Positions 22,401-34,400 of a DNA stretch of 64,000 bases are shown here, in pieces. This DNA comes from Haliotis asinina (lineage: Eukaryota > Mollusca > Gastropoda > Lepetellida > Haliotidae): contig NC_090285.1 of NCBI RefSeq assembly GCF_037392515.1, forward strand, positions 6,265,501 to 6,329,500. Direction: 5' to 3'. A model generated the notes under the pieces. That model did no database searches. It saw nothing but the letters and a program-made list of their open reading frames with translations, and was not told the DNA's origin. Made by a program: the position numbers and the translations under genes. Each line of letters begins with the position of its first letter. Positions within the stretch are counted from its first letter, which is position 1.

Positions 22401-25400
22401 GAACAGACTTGGCTTTCTTCGGAGCTGGTGAATCAGGATGCTTCCACTGTTTTGACTGTAGTTTTGTTTCTGGTTGAAAGTGATGTATCCAGGTCTCATC
22501 CATGGTTACAAATCGTGCCACAAAATCATCGGGATCTGCTTCAAAACAACGCAAATTGTCAAGGGACGTCTGGAACCTGACACATTTCTGTTCTGCTGTC
22601 AAGAGCTTTGGCACCCATCTTGCAGAAACTTTCGTCATTCCTAATTTGTTGGTGATAATATGCTCAACCCTCTCATGAAAGATGCCCACTACACTAGCAA
22701 TATGTCGAGTAGTCAATCGTCGATCATCCATCAACACATCGAGCACTCACGTGATGTTTTCTGGAGTGGTTGCTGTTGAAGGCCTTCCTGAGCGTGGGTC
22801 ATCTTCAAGGCTTTGTCTGCCACGCTTAAATTCTGCAGCCCACTTCTTTACTGTGGAAAATGAAGGAGCATCATCCTCTAGAGTGGAGACCATGTCAGCA
22901 TGTATCTGTGTTGGGGACATCCCTTTCTTTAGCAAGTACTTGTAGACTGCCCTGTATTCAGTTTTGTCCATTTCTGATGATTTCAGAGGGTAGGTTTACC
23001 AAAAGAGCTGTAGTTGAGATAAAACTATTAGTACGTTTGTAGTTCTTGTGTCTATGATTCACTAAATGATTGTCCTCATTGGTGGCAAACACCTGTCTCT
23101 ACCTGGTGGGGAAAAACCACTCAGGCTGAGAACTTTTCAGCCAACCCTCGTAGATCCCACAAATGTATCAAGATCGTTCACCTGCATGCAGACCTGCGCG
23201 AACCATTTCCTATCTTCAGGCTTTATTCAGCAGTCAACCATGCATGCAAGCATGATCTCTCGGAGAGGAGGACCTGCATGAACACTCATGTTTGTTTGTC
23301 GTCTCAACTATTATAATCTGTTTGGCTCAAAAGTGGACCAATGAATTGCAGTCTAAAACTAAAACTCGAAAACTAAGAAACAAAATACTTAATGAAACGC
23401 TGATCATAATCAAAATATCGTACCACCCCTGTGAAGTTTTTGCAGAATATTTTTCCTAATAATAAAAAAGTTGTTAAACAAACTGTCATTAAAATATTGA
23501 CACAGTTCACTGTTTATTACGAGGGAGGAGTGCAGAGAAAGGCACATTCAGGTGTTTTAGAAGCATGTCCACAAGTGCCAAGAAAATTATTTATTCATTA
23601 ACCTGTGCCATGCTGTACCTATGCTTTCTCACACACCAGGCTGTCCCTTTCTCTGCACTCCTCCCTCAATATTTTGATGATAGTTTGTTAAAGAACTTTT
23701 TTATTTAATGAAAAATATTCTGCAAAAACCTCACAGAGTTGGTATGATGTTCTGATTATGATTAGTGTTTCATTGAGTATGTTATGTTTATTTGTTTTTG
23801 AGCTAGACTGCAATTCATCAGTCCGCTTTTGAGCCAAACGGACTATAGAAGTCTGGAGGCCACCAGGAATGTAGGTTCCATGAATGCAACAAGTTTTACT
23901 CGTGCAGGTTCCATGAAGGCACGTTCCAAGTATGCACATTCCATGAAAGCATGTGCAGTCATCGAGGGAGGTTCAATGAAAATACAGCCTCAGGAAGGTG
24001 TAGACAACACCTTAGTGATCTCGGAGCACTTCCATTATAGATTATGTCAAGTTCGGCCCACAATGTAGAACTTAGTCCCAGACATGTTCATGAAGCATGT
24101 TACAACATAGATGTTGGCTATGTTGGATCAATGTGTGGCTAACAGAAGAGGTGCACATCTGAAATTAACGATGCCAGATAACGTCCGAGAAAACACCAAA
24201 GTTGGATCCTCATCACATAGGCTGTTGAAAATGCCACATTCATCCATGGGAGATAGATTACATGATTACACTTTATGATCTTGCATAAAGATGGTGTCAG
24301 CTTCTCATGATTGCAGCTACATAGAGATCTTTTTCATTTACATTGTTCCTGTACAGTCTACAGAGATCAAGAGGAGAGTGTGGCAGTCGTCACCAGCCTA
24401 AGATCAGACTAACAGTCTTTCATGTATAGTCGTTGCGGTGAAGATATCAACTCTACAATAACCTTTTTGTTCATTACAACACATATGGATCAAGAGATTT
24501 CAGTAAAAAATTAAAAGTGGAAGATCAGACACAACTGCCAGGGAGACAGTCAAGTTACATCAATACTATGCTGTGAAGCTTTTTTGTATGCTTCCATTCA
24601 GCCACCCACGCACGTTTGTTCGATAACTCCAGGACAAGCCATACAGTGAAATTACAGACAAGGCCAAGTTTTGGCGAACAACAAAAAAGTGACTGCACAA
24701 GATTCCACGATGATCATTTAATTGCAACACCAGTGACATCACTTTCCTGGAATCTGATTGGTCCATATTTGACAATGCCCTGCGCAGAACTCTGTCATAG
24801 TTCATGTGTCAGGAATTCATCTACAGATGTAAAAATCCTTTTAACGTGGGAAAGGCTTTACTTACAGTCCAGATAGCAGTGTACAGCCTTGTTCGATATC
24901 TTCACAGGTCATAGAGGTCTTCTGTCAGCAGTTTAAATGTTATTTATCTGAGACTTGAAACAACAAGTATCACAGGGTTTCGGCTCACCCAAGCCAGTCT
25001 TCACCACCATCCAGTCTATTATAAATAGACTTCCATCAATAGCATCGCATCATGGATCATGTGTGATCTGAAGTCGAAGATTGATGCAGCATCACTGCAT
25101 ATTGTTGAGATTCCAGTAACAACATCTTCATTACAGATGAAGCATGTTCATAGTTGATTCTACCTCAACCATATGACTGTTTACATGAGTAATCAGTTGG
25201 TTGGAGCACTTTGGCAGCAACGAGTATTCTGCAAATAGAATGACATCTTATTACCGGAATGTTAAGATATGATTCAAGCCATGATACCACAAGCAATACT
25301 CTCTCCGCGGACACATCACAGTTGGCAGTGTTTTCTTGGTCTACTGGCATCAGTCCGAGACATGACTTGCAGGGGGAGGTTACTGTTACTGTCAATGATC

Positions 25401-28400
25401 ACCTGAACAATACCGACCCATTTGTTCTACCAGATCATCTCATTCCATATCTGCTTTGGTGGACTCACAGTGAGCCGGACTGCGTCTATATGTAGATGCA
25501 TCTCTCCAAGAATGGGGCGCTCACCTCAACAATGAAGTAGCTTCGGAGAAGTGGTCGAGACAAGATCAAGCTCAACACATCAAACTCTTAGAGATGAAAG
25601 CAGTAATCAATTCAGTACAACACTGGTCAAGCCTACTCAAGAACGCCAAGCTCAGTGTTCACACAGACAACTCCACAGTTGAGTAAAGCATCTCATCCTC
25701 AAGTGCCTGACTTCTTGTGTTATTTACTACATAAAGCATTTAAAGGCTCGGCGTATTGGACTTACTTAGCAGCACTTAGTACAGTCATCACAATGAAAAC
25801 ATCCTCATAGAAACTGCTTGGTAACAACAGTCTTGGAGGGATGCCTTTAGAAATACACTATGGTGTTGCAAACCACTACCCCAGAGATATTACCAACGAA
25901 GACGTTCTTGGCATTCACCAGTCCACTAGTTGTAGAACAAAGGCACTGACATGCCGATGCCAAACACCCTGCGGAGTTAAATGGTTGAGAGCCCATGTGC
26001 GTGTGTCAGAGCAGACAAGCATGAGTGACTGTATCCCTGTACTGGTATGCTATACTTGTACCTGACGAAGGGATTGCATCATAACTTGATAACTTGGGTC
26101 AAACAAAGAAGTTGCCATAAGATTACTAGTAGGACACTAGTATATCTAAAACCACCCGGCGATGTCACATGACACTTTCATTGACAAGTTTGTCAAGTGT
26201 GTTTCCCCCAAGATACAGGATGAAAGTATAAAGTTTGCAAGTCTACAGCGCTGTTTTCAAGTTCCATTGCTGGATTACATGACATAAAATAAAGACAACC
26301 AGAGAATCCAGGAAGTGGCATGACCCACCATCGATTCTGTCGGATTCTTCCAAGTATAATAAACATTAGTCAGGATAAGGAACTAATATGTAATTTTCTG
26401 ATTAAAATCGATACTTTATAATTATCCTGACTCCTGAGGTCAGCCCTCCCATCCTTCCCTCTCAGGACACTCTGGATTTCACTGTAAATTCGGCTGTTGG
26501 GCTGTTTGATTTGGAGAGAGTGCCAAGCATGGCCAGTCATGTGACTGATTTGCGTGTCAGTGCACGGGCTAAAGGAAGACTACTTGTGGGCAAGTGTTGA
26601 TTTTACGTTCTCTTCAATGAAGGGAACTTCAAGGGATTCAAGTGTTCCACTATGTAAAGATAGAAGAAGGAGACAAGCATAATATGCATGAACCAGGATA
26701 AGTACAAAATGTCAATTTTAATCAGAAAATATCATTTGATACTCACATATTTTTTTTAATGTTACACTTATAGCTCATGCTTCCCTAGCAGTAGTAGAAG
26801 TGCTTGTGAAACTAAAGAATATGGCTGGTTTTTATCTATTATTCTGTAACTGTAAACTTGTCTCCATGTTGGGACAAAAGGGCACCTGTTAGTCCAGGGT
26901 CAGTGTTATGAATACACCTGACATTAGCCTGGTCTAGTACTCACAGGTACATATACACATGGATGCACATGGTTGTAGCTGTGTAATAATACTGATTGAT
27001 ACATTTAATTGGTTTTCATCTTATTTCACTTCATGGTCTCATCCATCAAAACTTGATCCAGATTGGCTATATTAACTGTAGGTGCAAGCTGCAAGGCTAT
27101 ATAGGAGTATTTCATACACCCTGTCACCTACTCTAGGAGAGCTGTACTTGATCCAGATTGGCTTTATTATTTGTAGGCGCAAGCTGCAAGGCTATATAGG
27201 AGTATTTCATACACCCTGTCACCTACTCTAGGAGAGCTGTACTTGATCCAGATTGGCTATATTATTTGTAGGCGCAAGCTGCAAGGCTATATAGGAGTAT
27301 TTCATACCCCTTGTCACCTACTCTAGGAGGGTTGTACTTGATCCAGATTGGCTTTATTATTTGTAGGCGCAAGCTGCAAGACTATATAGGAGTATTTCAT
27401 ACCCCTTGTCACCTACTCTAGGAGGGTTGTACTTGATCCAGATTGGCTTTATTATTTGTAGGCGCAAGCTGCAAGGCTATATAGGAGTATTTCATACACC
27501 CTGTCACCTACTCTAGGAGAGCTGTACTTGATCCAGATTGGCTATATTATTTGTAGGCGCAAGCTGCAAGGCTATATAGGAGTATTTCATACCCCTTGTC
27601 ACCTACTCTAGGAGGGTTGTACTTGATCCAGATTGGCTTTATTATTTGTAGGCGCAAGCTGCAAGACTATATAGGAGTATTTCATACCCCTTGTCACCTA
27701 CTCTAGGAGGGTTGTACTTGATCCAGATTGGCTTTATTATTTGTAGGCGCAAGCTGCAAGGCTATATAGGAGTATTTCATACCCCTTGTCACCTACTCTA
27801 GGAGGGCTGTACTTGATCCAGATTGGCTATATTATTTGTAGGCGCGAGCTGCAAGGGAACAAAAGGAAAAGAAGAGGAAGAGATCAACCACATTTTACAA
27901 TGATGATGAGAAGGATAAAGAGAAGGAAAAACTGAAGGAGGAGGTATGTTTATGCTCATCTTTGATACGTTAAAGTATACGCATCTATCGACTATCAGTT
28001 TTTGTGACCTTTAGTGTGACCATAAAGCAAAAAAATATTTGACAGAGTTTTACACTATATTCTTTTGTCTGTTTCATAATGAAACTTAGTGTGGAAAATA
28101 TCATGACAGGCTGCCGGTGTAATGTTAGGGATGCGAGGGAGCTCAATAATCCTGACAGGCTACTGGTGTAATGTTAGAGATGCCAGGGAGCTCAATAATC
28201 CTGACAGGCTGCTTGTGTAATGTTAGAGATGCCAGGGAGCTCAATAATCCTGACAGGCTGTCGGTGTAATGTTAGAGATGCCAGGGAGCTCAATAATCCT
28301 GACAGGCTGCTGGTGTAATGTTAGAGATGTGAGGGAGCTCAATAATCCTGACAGGCTGCTGGTGTAATGTTAGAGATGTGAGGGAGCTCAATAATCCTGA

Positions 28401-31400
28401 CAGGCTGTCGGTGTAATGTTAGAGATGCGAGGGAGCTCAATAATCCTGACAGGCTGCTGGTGTAATGTTAGAGATGTGAGGGAGCTCAATAATCCTGACA
28501 GGCTGCTGGTGTAATGTTAGAGATGCCAGGGAGCTCAATAATCCTGACAGGCTGTCGGTGTAATGTTAGAGATGCGAGGGAGCTCAATAATCCTGGCAGG
28601 CTGCTGGTGTAATGTTAGAGATGTGAGGGAGCTAAATAATCCTGACAGGCTGTCGGTGTAATGTTAGAGATGCGAGGGAGCTCAATAATCCTGACAGGCT
28701 ACTGGTGTAATGTTAGAGGTGTATGTGTTGCAGAAGCACATGCAGGTGCTGGAGGACTTGAAGAAGCTGAGGAATTACTACTACCAGGAGTACAGAGACA
28801 AGCTAGACACCAAGGTCACACAGCAACGGAAAGACATCCGGCTGAAGAACGAGGCTCAGCTGAAGAAACAGCAGTTAAAGGAGGACAAGGAGGTGGGGAG
28901 ACATTGTTGTGGCAAGCTGACAAAAGTCTGTAGGAACTTTAGCCATTATGGTTGATGGGGAGAGGGAGGAGATAAGGTGTAGTTGGGGATCATAGCCTGC
29001 AGCAGCTGTAGCTATGATGGTGTATGGGGAGCATTGCCCTACCAAGCTGACTGAAGACTGTAGCAAGAGTAGCCTTGATGGTGTATGGGGAGCACTGACC
29101 TACCAAGCTGACTAAAACCTTGCTAAGTTGACTGAAGGCTGTAGCCATGATGGTGGATGGGGGCATTGCTCTGCTAAGTTGACTGAAGGCTGTAGCAACA
29201 GTAGCCATGATTGTGTGTGGGAGCCATTGCCCTACCAAGTTGACTGAAGGCTGTAGTAACAGGAGCCATGATTGTGTGTGGGAGCCATTGCTCTACCAAG
29301 TTGACTGAAGGCTGTAGCAACAGTAGCCATGATTGTGTGTGGGAGCCATTGCCCTGCCAAGTTGACTGAAGGCTGTAGCAACAGTAGCCATGATTGTGTG
29401 TGGGAGCCATTGCTCTACCAAGTTGACTGAAGGCTGTAGCAACAGGAGTCATGATTGTGTGTGGGAGCCATTGCCCTGTCAAGTTGACTGAAGGCTGTAG
29501 CAACAGGATCCATGATTGTGTGTGGGAGCCATTGCCCTACCAAGTTGACTGAAGGCTGAAGCAACAGTAGCCATGATTGTGTGTGGGAGCCATTGCTCTA
29601 CCAAGTTGACTGAAGGCTGTAGCAACAGTAGCCATGATTGTGTGTGGGAGCCATTGCCCTACCAAGTTGACTGAAGGCTGTAGCAACAGGAGCCATGATT
29701 GTGTGTGGGAGCCATTGCCCTGCCAAGTTGACTGAAGGCTGTAGCAACAGTAGCCATGATTGTGTGTGGGAGCCATTGCTCTACCAAGTTGACTGAAGGC
29801 TGTAGCAACAGGAACCATGATTGTGTGTGGGAGCCATTGCTCTACCAAGTTGACTGAAGGCTGTAGCAACAGGAACCATGATTGTGTGTGGGAGCCATTG
29901 CTCTACCAAGTTGACTGAAGGCTGTAGCAACTGTATGGGGGTGGATGGGGGCGTGAGGAGGTGTAGCTGTGACATGGCAGACCAAAGTCAGTAGAAACTG
30001 TAGCTATGACATGGACTAGGGTAGAAGAATAAGGAGGTGTAGCATGATGTGAGGTTGAAGCTGGGGGAAGATGTTCCTTTACCAAGGAAGGACTAAGCTG
30101 TATTTTGAGGTGTCTTATTTTGGGTTACATCTTAACTGTACTGCATTGTGGCACCATAGGTCTGACTTACTTCAAGAATTAAACATAAAGAGATTGTTTT
30201 GTTATTGCAGCGTGAAGCAACTCATCATGTGAAGAAACGCCATGAACATCACAAACTCAAACATGATGACAGTTACATGAAGAATATACCCAAGTCTGAC
30301 GTCTATCTTGTAAGTTCACACCTGCTGTTAACATAGTTGCACATTGTGATATCAGTTACATCAGGAATATACCAAAGTCTGACGTCTATCTCGTATTGTA
30401 TCTTGTAAGTTCACACCAGCTGTTAACATAGCTGCACATTGTGATATCAGTTACATCAGGAATATACCAAAGTCTGACGTCTATCTTGTAAGTTTGTGCC
30501 TACTGTTAACATAGTTGCACATTGTGATATCAGTTACATGAAGAATATTCCCAAGACAGACGTCTATCTTGTAAGTTCACACCAGCTGTTAACATAGCTG
30601 CACATTGTGATATCAGTTACATGAAGAATATTCCCAAGACAGACGTCTATCTTGTAAGTTCATACCAGCTGTTAACATAGCTGCACATTGTGATATCAGT
30701 TACATCAGGAATATACCCAAGTCAGACGTCTATCTCGTATTGTATCTTGTAAGTTCACACCTGCTGTTAACATAGCTGCACATTGTGATATCAGTTACAT
30801 CAGGAATATACCAAAGTCTGACGTCTATCTCGTATTGTATCTTGTAAGTTCACACCAGCTGTTAACATAGCTGCACATTGTGATATCAGTTACATCAGGA
30901 ATATACCAAAGTCTGACGTCTATCTTGTATTGTATCTTGTAAGGTCACACCTGCTGTTAACATAGCTCCAGATTGTGATATCAGTTACATCAGGAATATA
31001 CCAAAGTCAGACGTCTATCTTGTAAGGTCAAACTTGCTGTTAACATAGCTCCAGATTGTGATATCAGTTACATCAGGAATATACCCAAGTCAGACGTCTA
31101 TCTTGTAAGGTCACACCAGCTGTTAACATAGCTCCAGATTGTGATATCAGTTACATCAGGAATATACCAAAGTCTGACGTCTATCTCGTAAGTTTGTGCC
31201 TACTATTAACATAGCTCCACATTGTGATATCAGTTACATCAGGAATATACCAAAGTCTGACGTCTATCTCGTAAGTTTGTGCCTACTATTAACATAGCTC
31301 CACATTGTGATATCAGTTACATCAGGAATATACCCAAGTCAGACCTCTGTCTTGTAAGTTCACACCTGCTGTTAAGATAAGTGCATGTCTGTTCCAGATC

Positions 31401-34400
31401 CTTGGACTGCAAGAGAAGATGCTAAAGGAGGGGAAGCTGCGAGGTCAGGATGACCTTGACAGGTTCTGGATGGAGATGAGAAAGCCACAAGTCTTCTTCG
31501 CTCACTTTCCAGGTCCGGCAAGCTTTTCTGTCTTCTATTATTAAATATGTTTTATTAAATTAAATATTATTAGTTGAACTTAGTAGACCAAACATACATT
31601 TCCATACTCAGGTTTTTGACTAATGGCAGTGAGTGGCAAGGAGGCCGATGGTTTCAAAGACCTGGTTTGATTCCTGGGTCAAAAATGGTTACAAACAAAT
31701 TCTTTATGAAATTTGACCATTTTTGGTTCCCAGATATTGGAGCTAATGCTTTGTGCCTAGTTAATTACCAACTGTTGTGTTGATGATACACAAACACCAT
31801 CACAGACATCACACATGGTACTCTTTCTATGCCTTGATTAAAACACCATAGGTCCTGCCATTTCTATAAGCTAGTTCTCGTGTAAGTGTTTCTGTTTTGA
31901 ATGTAGACGGACTTGCTGCCACCTCCAGCTTCCACCAGAACATTGTGAAATCTGCCATGCAGTCCCCAGGGAGGGAACAGTCTCGCTCTCTCAGTCAAAT
32001 AGCTGAGTCAAAGGAATCGTCGCGACCCACCACTCATGACACCTGGGCTGTCACACAGAGATACAGCCACATACACCAGGTCAGCAGATCCGCTTGGAAG
32101 GATTGTATACCTCCGTATTTTCTTGTGTATAGTGCTTTTTCCAAAAAAATATCTCTTACACTTACGGTATATACTCCTGTCTGAGGACCTGTCAGTTCCT
32201 TCATCGGGAGTCATCAGATTATCACTATCTGTTGGGATAGTGTCCTGAGATGTACAGGTTTTTACCAGCTGAATAGGCCTAACACCACAAGACTGACAAT
32301 TGACACATGTATGAAAACTTTCAGCCGCCAAAACACTGTACACCTTGTTTTAGACACATTCAGAAAGTGATCACTCCCAAGTTATAAGGAATCACTTTGG
32401 TGGACTACTTTTGTGTTACAGTTAGATCCATTGTGACTGCCATCAGACTTTTTGTGTTGAAATTCAAAGCTCAGACAGAGTGTTTTATTGCTTTGATGAC
32501 ATTGTCGCTATAATGCTTGATGTGAAAGATTTTGATACTGACTCGTATCTAGCTACACAATGTAGTAACAAGTCAATGTCGAAACGTTTGTGGAGAAGTG
32601 ATAGGCAACTGATATATCCTATTAACTGATATATCCTATTAACTGATATATCCTATTAACTGATATATGTCATATCAAACATTGCGATGTCTTGAAATCA
32701 GTACAGTCTTGCAGTCGAGTTATATTGCTTTTTAGAAGACAGTGATTGGTTAGTCATATGGCTAAATTGACCAATTATATGTCTAATTGTTTGATGGTGT
32801 GCTATATTGTGTTTCCCTGCCAGGCCCTTGAGTCTCCATCACTGAGGGGAGTATCAATCAGCCCTTCCAGACAAGCAGCCATTGAGCTGGAGAAGAGGTT
32901 CCCAAAGGTAGGACATAATTCTGAGGTTTAGTGGTCAAAAGCTTTGGTGTCTCCAGAAAACATGTTTCAGTCCTTACAGTACAAAGTCATTCTTAGTGTC
33001 TTTGCTGCATTACTTGAATAATGTTTGAAAGGTCCAATATGAGAGGAAGGTGTTAGATAGACAGGTCTGATGAGGGATGTTAAACCTTCTGTATATTCAT
33101 GAAGAACTTGTAACTCAGTGACGTCTGCTTCCTTCTGTCCCACAGCTGGAGATGCCGCCCCTTCACTGCTTCACCATGGACCTGGGAAAGAAGCCACCAG
33201 ATCCTGAAGAGGTACACCTGACTGCAGCTGCAGCAATAGTCTGTCTCACAGTCCCAGAACCATATTTTGATTTAGGGACTGATAAAGTTTTTTGAGAAGG
33301 GGTGGGAGGTAGGGGTGGGTGTGCAGTTCCCTTTTGCCTGTTTCTAGGAAAGTTTCATATTAAAATTTCAAGACAAAAGCGGATCTGAGCACTCCTGTTC
33401 TCTATAATCAGAGAAAAGTGTAGGTCTGCACCAGCATTAGACTAGTGGTTGCTGACGGTTACTTGGAATGTACTGATGACAGTTTTTGTCTACCACCTCA
33501 GGGTTTGAAAACAATTACAAGTTGCCATCCACCTAATGGTGAAAGAGATAATCCACACGGAATTGGCACTAGTGCAGCAAATATTGAAACCCAAGCAATA
33601 AATTGTAGAAATGTTCCTTTGGTCTATAAGTACATATTCAATTCACACAAATATCACACCATAGGCTTCTATGCTAAGCACAACAATATTTGTCAATATA
33701 CATGTATCTAGTGTATTTACCCACCTCCTGGGCAGAGTGGTGGCCTTGTGGTTGAAGCATTCGCAGATCCCATGTGTGATGTGTGAAGCTTGTTTGTGCT
33801 GTCCCACAGTGTTATGTTGCTGTTATATTGCACAAAGCTAAACTTACTCACTCACACAACTCCACATTACAGATACAACTGAAGATGGACTTGAAGGCAA
33901 AGGAGAAACAGAGGCGCAAGTTCTTGAAGAAGTTACACAAGATGCACCAGCTCGCCATGGCCAACAGCGCTGCAGCAACCAGGTAAATGCAGGTGGCATG
34001 GCAACCTCCATCAATGTGTCATATAATAGGCAATTATGGATGAGATGCTCAACTTTTACCAGAGGATTTAAACTTGAGTATTCTGCTACTGTGTCATATA
34101 AAATGTGTTTGTAGATGAGATTAGGTGTATTACATTCCCCGGTGCTTTTGTATAGGCAAATACAAGTGGAACACAGCCTCAAACACACCGTGTGGGGTCG
34201 TTTGTCGGGATTGTTTATCCAAAGTCAGCGTTGCAAACTCCCACCTGCCTGACTGTCCCGGACTGTCCGTTTTAAAAAGTTGCACGCCCAGTGGTCTTGG
34301 ACAAATCTGACTTCGAGCATAATGACTAAACCTTGACTGAAACTCATTTGAAAACATTAGTTCCTCTTATTTACCTTCTTATTTGTTTTCTTAATCCATT

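Larger units (their letters stand above)
21604..26701 (+). mobile_element. DIRS-like retroelement fossil with inverted terminal repeats
   Basis: Inverted repeats of about 200 bp lie at 21604-21800 and 26508-26701; both contain AGTGGAACACTTGAATCCCT or its complement. Near 25485-25690 is a block resembling the RNase H region of DIRS retrotransposons, and other traces lie at 24.9-26.3 kb. The element is broken in many places. A mariner and a foldback element have inserted into it, so about 3.3 kb of the 5.1 kb is its own. Age is judged moderate to old, since the two ends differ visibly. The family call rests on the inverted ends plus the RNase H-like block. Confidence 0.55.

Noticed and set aside
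22252-22971. SETMAR-like host gene
   Set aside because: There is no SET domain. TA-flanked inverted repeats bound the frame at 1,290 bp, so it is a plain mariner.
28990-30085. Several overlapping minus-strand frames of 60-110 codons reading QPSVNLVEQWLPHTI repeats
   Set aside because: They are translations of the 61-bp array. A 61-bp period cycles through all three frames, so open frames arise automatically.
27051-31375. Regular arrays that might suggest CRISPR or another spacer system
   Set aside because: Whole units are repeated without unique spacers, and the context is introns of an animal gene.
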